From contig NOKP01000001.1 in assembly GCA_002682825.1 (NCBI GenBank), positions 1,638,464 through 1,702,463 on the forward strand: a stretch of 64,000 nucleotides of DNA, given 5' to 3'. Below are positions 11,612 to 21,661 of the stretch, piece after piece; position 1 is the first letter of the stretch, and each line of letters begins with the position of its first letter. The translations under genes were made by a program, and so were the position numbers. The stretch comes from Neonectria sp. B-13. Its lineage: Eukaryota; Ascomycota; Sordariomycetes; Hypocreales; Nectriaceae. Below the pieces are notes generated by a model. The model saw only the letters and a program-made list of their open reading frames with translations. It made no database searches and was not told where the DNA came from.

Positions 11612-13431
11612 AACCAAGGAGTGGCTTGGTAACCGGATTCATCAAGCAAGGAGAGACAACCAGTCCAGCCCAGCAACAGTGTGTGTTCCTCTGTTGCATC
11701 GGAGAAGCAAGAATGACGGCCACATTCTAGACAATCTCGATCCTCACTCATGCCAGCGAGGTGCCGGATGCTTTCGCTGTTCACTGACACGTTAGCCACA
11801 GTGGTTCATTCGCTGCCTGCTGGCCATGGTTATTCAAGCCCTCGCAATGGAAACGCCTTCGCTCGTTTCGTCCACTGTGACTGGCGCCCCTTTCTATTTA
11901 TTGCCCGCTCCGGGTTTCATCGGGCAACACCCCCCTCCGCTCGCTCCAGCATCCGTGTGTCAATGCAGCCCTCTCCGCCCAGTGTGAGAGGTGAGAGGTG
12001 AGGGAGACTGACGGGCCTGGAGAGGCACAACTTCGGCAGACCCGGGGTCGGGCTCAGCTCCATCTCGATGGCACCGTGAGCCGTCGCCCACCCCGCGCGC
12101 GAGCGGTGCCCGGTCGGGTCTTGTGGTGTCTTGCCGCGGGACCAGTCTCGGAACGGAGAAAGAAGCAAAAGACAGCATACGACTAGAGAATGAGGTCCTG
12201 CCAGAGTCGGGTGACGGATCAGCCCAGAATGAAGGACATGAGCAAACTCCCAGCGGCTATGGCCAACAGACAACGAACGACTGTCCTGCCGAGAAGGCAC
12301 CACCGACGACTTAGACCTGTCAACATTCACTCTGCCGACCACGCGCAACACGCGTACGGGAGTGACTTTCCCGAGCTTCCTCATCAATGCCTTTCCTAAC
12401 TTGACCCTCCTCCCTCCACCTTCTGCCAACCTTACCTGCCGGGCTGGACCACGAGGAGCTGCAATGCTGCATACGAATACATACCTACTGTACGAGGGCG
12501 GCCTCGGGCTAAGCAGGCGGCACGGAGCATTGGAGCGAGGTGGGAAACGGGAGCCAGACGGACAGAGGCAATGCGGGCAGCCAGCAGTGAGGAGACGGAG
12601 AGTACCTGGCGGATGGAGGAGTACCTGAAAGAGTACCTGAAAGAGTACCTTGGCACAGTGCCCGCAACTCGCTCGCCTGCCCCTTTGCCCACACCCACTG
12701 TGGACGTGGCCCTTCATCCGCCAGAGGAGAGCCATCGCTAAGCCCCATTCGACAGCCCACTGCGACTCTCCATCCAGAGGAGATACAGCACACACGCCCC
12801 CTTTCAGACGCCACTGCTCAACCCCTGCCCTACGAATACAACTACTCCCTCCTCGTCCTCTGCTGCACCTCAATCGTTCTGATGATCTACCGGGGTCAGC
12901 GGGCCAATAAACCCAGAGCCACCTTCCCCACCCGTCGCTATCGAATGGCCGCGCCCGAAGGCGCACCCCCGAGCACAGCACCAGAGAATAGCGCCTGGTG
13001 GAAGGCGTTGGAACCGGTCCAAAGCCTTGGCTCCCTCCAGTCCCCCTCGCTGGTTCGATTTCCATGGCCATAGCGAACGAGCCAGCCGAGATACGGTACA
13101 GCGCGTTTGGTCACTCTTGCTCATATCCCGATAATCGCACAGGCGTCAATTCACATAGGCATGATACTCTAGACGCGGAGCTGCTACACTCGCCCCCGCA
13201 GTGCCACACACACACGCCCTGGCTCAGTGCTCCTCCCAAAATATTATTTCTCGTCCGCTCTGCTACACTTCTCGTGAGACCTTGCCTCTCACCACTTTCT
13301 ACACATTCCCCCATCATCGTCTGCCCGCAAACACTGGCAAAGAGCAAGCTACAGCACCAATTTCCACGTCTAGCCCGCGGTTGACCGACTTCAGTCGTGT
13401 CAAATCCCGAGCATATTCCAAGTTGCCGGCA
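11612..13431. other. Intergenic: probable long leader/promoter of the C2H2 protein
   Basis: No gene recognised. A long open frame on the minus strand (11917-13071) is rejected as composition-driven. A 12-bp direct repeat, GAGTACCTGAAA, is present three times (12619-12650), the last copy truncated. Confidence 0.5.
12619..12650 (+). repeat. 12-bp tandem repeat (GAGTACCTGAAA, about 2.7 copies)
   Basis: Two perfect copies and a partial third. A further GAGTACCTGG copy lies a few bases upstream. It sits about 780 bp upstream of the C2H2 protein start. Confidence 0.8.
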
Positions 13432-15046
13432 ATGGCCTCATCCAAAGTACGCCGCCGTCCTCGGGGGGTCGTCCCTGGTCCTGCCCAGCCTTGACTTGAT
13501 GCCGTGCCCTGCCAGCTTGCTCCCACCCGCGAAAGGCCCAGATGTGCTGATACCCTTTCTCCTTTTTCAGGAAATGCAGCAGTCCTCGAGGCCATTGACA
13601 CAACACCGATCCCCGACGTCGAGTGCCTCGTCGGGCTTGGCTGGTCGTCAACCCCACGCTCGAGCCAGCTCTCATTCTCTCCTCACGGGTGCTCTCAATG
13701 CCAACCATCGAGTGACCCGTCGCAAATCCGTTACCAACCCGGGAGCCAACGTGGCAGCTCTGGCAGCTGCCATTCGGGACGGCGAGCGATCCGCCGCCAT
13801 GCCCATTACCCACGGACGCCGCATGTCCAAGAGCGCAGCTGCCCGAGCAGCCATCGTGGGAAGCCTCCCTTCCCCCCCTGCGAGCCTGCCGTCCCACAAG
13901 TCGATTGTCGATGCGAAGCGAGGAGAACTCAACGGGAGTGCCATAGACGACGACCCAAACGATGTATCGGCCGACGAGGCGGCCTCCAAGTTCCAGAAGG
14001 CCCGCACCAGGCGCGCCAGTGACGGCCAACCCCTTGTCAAGGACGGCAAGAAGAGCAACCGAGTCGAGGTCCGCTGTGAGAAGTGTGGCAAGGGCTACAA
14101 GCACAGCAGCTGTTTGACCAAGCATTTGTTAGTTCCCCTCCCCATTGTCGTGCCCAACCCCGCTATCCTCGTCCGACGACGACTGATGGTCTTGATGTTC
14201 GACATTGAGAGCGTGTGCGTGTCCGTGTGAACTAAATTTGTTGACTTATTTGTTAGGTGGGAGCACACTCCTGAATGGTCCTTCACCTCGAAGCTTCTCA
14301 TCTCCAAGCACCAACAAGTCCAGCTGCTCGAGGCAGCGTCTGTTCTGGTGGCTATGAATGGCATTGCCAGTGACAGCTCGACGACACCTCCCGACTCCGC
14401 TAAGGACTTCCATAGCGAAGGCGAGTCCATGTCACCGGCGGCCTCGGGGTACTCGGACCCTGTCGAGCGCCAGAGCTCGGCGGATACGACCCCACCTCCG
14501 GTCGCCGAAGGACTCAATGTCGACGGCACCTCGTACCGGAGCAAGCGCTTCAGCAGCAGTGGTTTCTCGCGGAGCTATCAGTCTGCTCCATCGGCTGGTT
14601 CGTTTGGTAATGGGAGTGTCTCACACGGCTCGGGCTTCGGGCACTTTCGCCAACCTAGCAACGATGTTCGACCAACGTCATCGGGGCGCAATGCGACTGG
14701 CCAGGACGATAGAGACTTGGCCGCAGCTGTTGAGCTGCTCAGCTGCAGCTTTGGTAGCAACAACGGTTCCCGGACCGTGACTCTTCCGTCGGATGCGCCC
14801 CCGGTTCCACCACTGCCCGCACAGTACCTTGACCAGGCCACTCCGTTGTCCACGGCAGGCTTCATCAACAGCTACCCGAGCCGACAGCCCGAGAGCTTCA
14901 CGCGAGGGGAGATGCGGCGACCCAGCGAGGACGTCAGAATGGAGGGGAGCGGCGAGTCGGTGATGGACGATGATGATTTCGACATGCGTTCTCGTGGACG
15001 CAGTGAAGAAGAAGACGACGGAGTTTTCGGACGCATGGAGGAGTGA
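13432..15046 (+). CDS. Single C2H2 zinc-finger protein (fungal, uncharacterised regulator)
   Basis: Exons 13432-13446, 13571-14127 and 14257-15046 give 453 aa. Exon 1 is only M-A-S-S-K and joins E-M-Q-Q in exon 2. The intron at 14128-14256 lies inside the finger: splicing completes C-E-K-C...H-L-W-E-H, a C-x2-C-x12-H-x3-H finger around residues 178-198, followed by HTPEW. Without the splice the second His is lost. The N-terminal half is Ala/Ser-rich with basic patches (RRKS, HGRRMSK). The C-terminal half is Ser/Pro-rich and disordered and ends in an acidic DDDDFDMRSRGRSEEEDD tract. DNA binding is not certain; one isolated finger can also bind protein or RNA. No family name is assigned. Confidence 0.85.
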
Positions 15047-16194
15047 TTGATTGACTGCACCATCAACAACTGGGTTATATAACGATTGGGACGGAGTATC
15101 TCTTGGGTCGGGCACGTTGGCTCTGGAGTTGGATTTATTGGATGACGTCGGAAGGACAGGCGCGTTGTCTCTTTTTGTATCACGATATACTGTTTCGTGT
15201 ATGAGGTGGTTCAGCTCCGCCGCCGATCTTCAGCACCGAAGAGTGGAGGGCCCGTCTGCGTCGCCCATTTTGGGGGTTGACACAAGAGGCAGACGAGATT
15301 GCATCGCCACGAGGTTAAAGTGAAGATCCGGAGAGGCGTCGAGCGGACGCCCGAATAAATACCTACCTACCAAATGGCAAGGAAATTATGATGAAAGGCA
15401 CAAGACTCTCACATCTAGCACGGGGACGCGCGTAGGGAGAACAGTGAGAAAGCAGATGCTCGAGGGAGTGAATGTGGATATGAATGGGCAGCAAGCAAAG
15501 TAGCACAAGAGAGTAGACAGAGCATGAGCTCGTAACTAGATTCTGTTGGAGCCGAATCAGAAAGAGGCTATTCTGCCACACGACGTAGGCAAGGTCACAC
15601 CAAGCGCAGGGATGAGAAGCGAAGAGACGTTGATTGAGCCAAGTATAAGAGAGGGATGAAGAGGAGGAAAAGGAAGAGGAACCGACCAAACGGTCGTTCA
15701 CTCTTTTGGGGAAGAAATTCTCTGCTCCAAGCTTGGCCAAAGTTGGAGGGAAGGAAAGAAAAAAGCAAAAAAATCCGAGTTTGGGAGGAGCCTGGAAGCT
15801 AGCTAGCCTGGGTCGAGAGCGGAGTGGGGGCTAGAGGATTGGTGGATCGAGTTTGGGCGAGCCTGGAGGGGGAGATGGAAGATCCTACTGCTGGGACTGG
15901 GTGCACTCCACTGTATGTCACTGATTATCAGTGTTCGTTCCTTGGAGTGTTTCCCCAGCGACCCCCCGACGTCACTACTTTCCCCACAGCAGCCGCCGTT
16001 CCTCCAGATGCGCCAAACAGAGGCTCCATCCATTCCGTTGTGCTTCTGTCGCAATCCAACCAACCTCTTTAACTGTCGCGTGTTTGTCGCACCGGAAAAC
16101 GCAACGGCTCTTCCTTTTGTCACTCCCCCACTAAACACCGACGTGGAAACATCAGACGGCATCGCATCCACAGACGCACGTTACGCTGCTCAAG
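15047..16194. other. Intergenic
   Basis: This holds the 3' flank of the C2H2 gene and the upstream region of the membrane-protein gene. An A/G-rich purine tract lies at about 15655-15775. I see no gene. Confidence 0.5.
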
Positions 16195-17392
16195 ATGCCG
16201 ACCCAGCGACGAGCTCCTGCGAACCCGGTCGACGCCGGAGACGAGGCCCCGGCCCCAGGTCCGGTCGAGTCGTCGCTCGTTGCGCCCCTGCCGTCGCCCG
16301 CTCGCCGCTCCTCGCTGCCCGTCGCGGTGCAGTTCCCGCTCGTGGCAGTCCTCAGCTTCTGCATGGCGAGCCTCGGGTACAGCCTGCTGGGCGAAGTGAC
16401 CAAAGGCGAGCTCGCAGCCGTCAGTCGCAGCCAGGATACATGGGCCCAGGTGGGCGTGTTGGCGGGTTGGAGAGGGTGAGTTCTTCTTTGTGCGGATGAG
16501 AGGTGATGGTCAGAGAAGACCAAAGGAACCATGCGCTGACCATGGTCTTTGTGATGGATGATAGAATCGAGTTGGCGCTGGGATGGTTTGGTAAGCTCGA
16601 TAGCTTGGATGTTGCAATGTTGGATCTGCTGTCGCATGGTCCCCACGTCAGTTTACCCCTCCTCCGCCGCCTCTACTCCGTGAGCTGTGAGTCGGGAGTT
16701 GCGCAAAGACTGACACCCCCCAACAGTTCTATCTTCTCTCGACTTTTTACAATCTCAGCCCCTCGACGGCGCTCTCTGCTTTGGCCATTGATTTGATCTC
16801 CGTCGCCGCGCCCTTCTACCTGCTCCGCCCGCTTTCCGCGGTGCATACGCCTTCGGCCGCGGCTAAGCTGCCCAACCGCGAGCTCCTCGACGTAGCACTT
16901 CAGCTGTACACAGCGGCGCTATCGACGGGCATCTACTCCGTGGTCCTGGTCCTATCGATGCACTTCGTTCTGCCGCGGATCCTCGTCGTCTATTTCGCAC
17001 ACTTGCCCACCGTCGAGCCCGCGTACGCCGCCTCCTACGTTTCCATCCTCCCTGTGACGACCCTCTTCGGAATTGCGGCCAGCACCTTTATCTTTGCGCC
17101 GTTCGCGACAACTGGCCATGTGAAGGAGGACGACAAGGTGGCAGCGTTTGACCCGGTCGAGGCATCGCTCGGGGAGACGGTATGGTGGAACGCCTGGGGC
17201 TACACGGCCAAGACGAAGGTGGTGATCCGGCGGACGGCGGTGGCCGTGCTCGTCTCGGCCGTCAACACGTACCTCGCCTGCTCCAGGACGGTGTATGGCG
17301 TGGAGCCGCTGGGCGCGGCCGCATACGCGGGCGTTTGGGCGTTTGCAGCCCTATGCACAGGCGTCGGGCTAGGCTTCGTCGGCGGCGAATGA
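16195..17392 (+). CDS. Multi-pass membrane protein of unknown function
   Basis: Exons 16195-16475, 16565-16646 and 16727-17392 join in phase to give 342 aa. The N-terminal about 38 residues are Pro/Ala-rich and hydrophilic. At least six hydrophobic stretches follow: about 42-62; then segments beginning FYLLSTFYNL, GIYSVVLVLS, YVSILPVTTLFG, TAVAVLVSAV and AGVWAFAALC. A charged loop (HVKEDDKVAAFD) with a conserved-looking ETVWWNAWGY motif lies between the fourth and fifth. I do not recognise the family. The layout resembles small fungal integral membrane proteins annotated as hypothetical. The second exon (82 nt) encodes LGWFGKLDSLDVAMLDLL, amphipathic, between membrane segments. No neighbour suggests a function. 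Confidence 0.8.
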
Positions 17393-19823
17393 TGATTCGG
17401 CGCCCTGGAACGGATCAGCCTTGCGACCAGATGGCAAGGCTTTGTTTGATGTCACATTTGAGTCGGTCAGGGGTTCAGAGCGGGGGGGTAAGGGTTGACG
17501 GAACGCACGTCCGTCGATGTAAGATGGATAAATAGGTAGGGATGAAACGAGACATGCCTACGCCTTGTTGGGCGAGGGACAGTGGAGATGGAACGGAATG
17601 GGATGGGATGGAATATGCGGGATATGGGGCTATGCACTGGATTTGGTTCTTATCTGGTTTGTTGGTCATTTGCTTTTGTCTCGTCCTCGTCTTGGACTCT
17701 TGTTTTCCCAAGTGTGCCTCCGTAATCTGGAGGAGGGGAGGACTCAAAGAGGCAAGCGCCTCTTCACTTTACACCTGGTTTTCTTTGTTTAAATTAGCCC
17801 TCTTAGTTACCGATGTAACGTCATGACTAGATCTCTGTAGTCTCCTCGGCGATATCAATGGCCAGGCTGAAATTAGGATCACGATGATCGAATCCTCCTG
17901 AGGTGACTGCTAGAAGGATGACCCGAGATGAGCACGCACCAGGCAGGATGACCATCGATCGATGCAGCATCGGCCGGGGACTGGAGGACTCGGTCACAAA
18001 ATCCTGGTAGCCTGGCTTGGCTAGTGTTTGGGGAAATGGGGCTGGTCGTTCGATGGCTGCACCTGGGGGGCTAGCAGCCTGTTTGACTCCAAGGCAGCCA
18101 CCGGAGAGTTGGGAGTTGAGGGTTGAGAGAGGTGGGATGTGGTGAAGGTGGCAGAGTAGAGAGAGTTGGAGCATGTACTATGTACGCACGCTGGGCGAGA
18201 TGAAACAAAATTAGATGGTTGCCAAGTCTGGAAAGGGCTGCAGATGGGCGGCGCCCGTAGGGCTGGGGCATGTGGTGGTGGTGGTGGTGGTGGTGGTGTT
18301 GGATCGTGAATATGCATGAAATAGGCTTCTAAGTGATTTGGTTGGTGTGGGAGAGATAGAATGAAAGAGAGCCTGAAAGTCATCGCGGGGCAAGCAGAGC
18401 AGAGCAGAGCAGAGTGCGTGAGTGATCTCAATATCCAAGTTCCAACATCCAGTATCCAACATCCAGCATCCAACTTTCATCATCCATCATCCACCATCCA
18501 TGGCAACCTTGACAACACTAAACGCCCCGGGCGGCTTGCGGCTTGTGGGCGGGCTTGCGGCTGTGGGCCATCCGCACGGGGCCGACGGACGGTGCAACCC
18601 CCCGGAAACCGCCCAACCAGAACCAAGACTCCCGCGTCTCTGGCACTGTCGCGTCTCTGCGACCCACGCATTTGGTTCGGGAGCCAAGACCTGGTAATTA
18701 AAATAAAAAAACTGCTGACGCGCATGGGATACAGCGCTGCGCCTCGCCGGAGAAAAGGCATCCTTGTCTTCTGGCTACCCCAGTTCTGCCCGGACGTCCA
18801 AGGCTTGAGGTCCCCTGTGCAGTCGACGGCTTCGGGCCCCGGAATAGGCCCGCGTCAACTAACACTAACAACTATAGCTACAACGGTCTAAGCACGAAGT
18901 AGCTAGGCGCATGTCCACACTCCATCTGCATCCACATGGACCACATCCACGAGGTGGAAAGGACCCGGCCAGGCAATGACAGTCACGCACGAGGCAGTAG
19001 CAGGCACACACACCCTGCCTGCCCTACAAACGAGGCTGCCGACCGAGTCCCGTCGCCCAGAGTCCTGGAATGTCCTGTGCAATCTAGCCGGGCATAATTC
19101 TCCCCATTCTCCACCTGCTACGCCTCGTTGGTTGTCCGTGTTGGTGTGTTGGTAGTTGTGCGTGTGTGTGTATCAGTGTGCGTGTGCGTGTGTGTTTGTG
19201 TGGGTGGTGGATGTAAGTCGGCAGGACGTTTCCCACGTTTCCTATATCCACTCGCAGGACTGTGCTTCACTCGTTGCACGCCTGCCGCCTGTCCGCCTGT
19301 CCGCCTATCGCCGCCTAAGGAATTGCCCGAGCACGCTATAGATCGACGACGAGAACCGGGCAGAGACGAACACTCCAAGGACCGCCCCGCCTTGACCGGG
19401 TTTTCCGTGCCAAAGCCTCCCTCGGGCTCGATGCCGAATCCAAAGTGGAAAGCTGTACGAGGGCGGCCCTGGGCAGGGCTGTTCTTCCATCTTGCAACAA
19501 TGCCCTCCGAACGAACACCCCCCGGTATGACGACAAGGTGAAGGGGGTCTCGTGCCTGTTTGAGGTGAGTAATGTCTGCGTTTCCTTGTTCGAGGTGAGC
19601 CTTATAGGCTGAACCGCTCAACCGCAGTTCGCATCCAATTGCTGGAGCCTCCACTGACATGGGAGACCGTCAAGTATAAGACAAGAATGTATCTCCTGAG
19701 GAAGACACTCTGCATCACAACATTCAGACACCTAACACGAACAACTACTGCAAACCAAGCCCAACAGCAACCGCTCAAGCAAGACCAGCTTCCCAACAAC
19801 AACACACCGATCCCATTCCCGCC
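17393..19823. other. Intergenic with simple repeats
   Basis: No gene supported. Repeats: GGT run 18271-18298, a degenerate ATCCA-type repeat (about 18437-18503) and a GT-rich stretch (about 19158-19200). The last few hundred bases probably form the promoter and leader of the bactofilin-like gene. Confidence 0.5.
18271..18298. repeat. GGT trinucleotide microsatellite
   Basis: About nine GGT units in intergenic DNA; no coding context is supported. Confidence 0.85.
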
Positions 19824-20495
19824 ATGTCCAACTACTACGCCGCAGGAGTCCCAGCTTTCAAGAGATCCAGGAGCATCAGGAGCGACGACCAGATCGACCT
19901 GCAGGGCCCCATTGAGGTTGTTGGCTCTGTCAAATCCGGGAGCAGCATCAACTTGATTGGGGACATCATTGTCAGGGAGAAGATCGATGCCTACGGAGGC
20001 ATTGGTATGAACGGCAGTGTGACCTGCGAGTGAGTTGACACCACCGCCATCCCCCATCCCCGAGGACTACCTGCTGATTTGCATTTGTAGTGGAAGAATC
20101 AAGGCCTACGGAAATATCGTCGTCCAAGGCTACCTAGTCGCCAGGTTCGCACTCATCCTATTCCGTCTCGGCCAAAAATGGACCCGGTAGCTGACATGAC
20201 GACAGTGACAAAATCAAGGGATACGGAAAGCTAAAGGTCGTCGGAACGCTGGAGGGAACAGACTTGGAGATTTACGGAAACCTGAGCATCACCGGACACC
20301 TGTACGAACGACGCAAAATACTACTGCCTGGGAAACAAGACCTCGTGCTGACTTATATATAGGAGATGCAGGCGCCTGGTCGTCTATGGGTCCCTGACAC
20401 TGATAGGACAAGAGTCTGTGTATTACGCGGAGGAATCTGAGCAGATCGCCGGAGCGGTGGTCATGAGAGACCAGGAGGCCGACTGGGACTGGTAG
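19824..20495 (+). CDS. Bactofilin-like (polymer-forming cytoskeletal family) beta-repeat protein
   Basis: Four exons, 19824-20029, 20091-20144, 20206-20301 and 20363-20495, all with canonical sites and matching phases; 162 aa. The body repeats a short beta pattern, G-x-I/L-x-x-Y-G-x-I/L-x-V-x-G-x-L (DAYGGIGMNGSV, KAYGNIVVQGYL, KGYGKLKVVGTL, EIYGNLSITGHL, VVYGSLTLIGQ), expected to form a right-handed beta-helix as in bacterial bactofilins. There is a short basic N-terminus (FKRSRSIRS) and an acidic C-terminal tail ending in DWDW, with no signal or membrane segment. Intron positions fall at nearly the same point of successive repeats, suggesting growth by repeat duplication. Fold assignment is by pattern. 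Self-assembly and any cytoskeletal role are inferred. Confidence 0.8.
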
Positions 20496-21661
20496 AATGT
20501 TGTTTTGACATCTATTTGGGCGTTTCTTTTGTACGGGGGGTTTCGGAGGTATCATTGGTTCGCATGGGTGGTTTATCAAGCAGGAAGATGGAGATTTCAT
20601 CTTTTTGACGGCATGTATTAGCAGGCATTGGGTTTAGGGCCAGAGTGTTGGTTGGATCATCACGGGCAGAGGCGTTATGGAAGGATAGACGGACTCATTC
20701 AATCTCATCAACAACGGGCAACACATTGCCTCTTCACTACATAGATTCAAGAAACAAATTGCACAGAGCGGTGCCCACTCTGGGCAGAATCTCAATCGCA
20801 CGATGCGGGGCTCATGGGAGCAAGGATCGAACAGTGAATAAGAGACCAACCTCGGCCCACCGGTTGCGGCGTGGGTACATGCTATTCCCGGCTCCGTACA
20901 TCGTCAGAGGACTAGTTTAAGGTGTTGAAAAACAAGGGCAATTTGGATAAATCCGGTCCAAGCTTGAATGGAATGCCCACCTATGTCGTCGTACGTCAAG
21001 AGAGTATCCGTTCCCTCATGGGTCTTGTCGGCTCGTGCGTGGAGACGGAGCTGGAGAAGGAGATTGCAGAGGACCTAGGTTTGCAATGAGTTCAGGTAAG
21101 GCTGACTTGCTTCAAAAGGATAAGCGACGCAAACATTAACATTTAGAAAAAGGGAGAGGGATGGTTGCATTCATGCGCCATCATAGACAGATGACATCCA
21201 AACAGCCACTCATAGGGTTTCTGATATTTAGCTGCAGAATGATTGACCTCAAGGTGGTCGGGGCTATGAGTGCGAATGGCCTGCTCTGATGTTGTCGTTG
21301 ATGCCTTCAGAACTGGTTAGTTTGGTTGGTTGATTGGATGACTCAGCCATCACCTGACCCTCCCACTCCCCTCGATTGGATTGCCCTACACGTGCACGGG
21401 CCAGCCCCTGTTCCTGGCTCTGACTCTAAGCGCACCATCTGTTGACGTACGTACCGAACGGGCTCGCGCCAGAGATTCAACGACCCAGCGAACAGCTCCA
21501 GCACTTCGACGCGCCTCCGCAGCCGTGCCCGCCAGCAGATGGCATCGCGACCCCGACGTCGCACAGCAGATCCCTCGAACTGTACTTTGCCATACACATG
21601 CTCTAGCTTCGGCCACGTCCATTGCGCCTCGCAGCTCGTAGCTCGGGGCTGAAAGACCAAT
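20496..21661. other. Intergenic with one small open frame
   Basis: No established gene. A short frame is open at 20916-21089 (stop at 21087-21089), listed separately. The remainder contains no recognisable coding or RNA feature. Confidence 0.45.
20973..21089 (+). other. Small open frame (38 aa from ATG), possible gene relic
   Basis: From the ATG at 20973 the frame encodes a short acidic peptide containing VVVRQESIRSLMGLVG and ETELEKEIAEDL. The frame stays open back to 20916, just after a stop at 20913-20915. The composition looks protein-like, but the segment is too short to prove and I recognise no family. It could be the end of a decayed gene or a small protein. Low confidence. Confidence 0.15.

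Noticed and set aside
11917..13071. 384-codon open frame on the minus strand upstream of the C2H2 gene
   Set aside because: Composition is Arg/Ser/Cys/Trp-rich without any domain, overlapping frames are open on the other strand, and it lies in a promoter-like region. It is most likely an artefact of GC-rich DNA.
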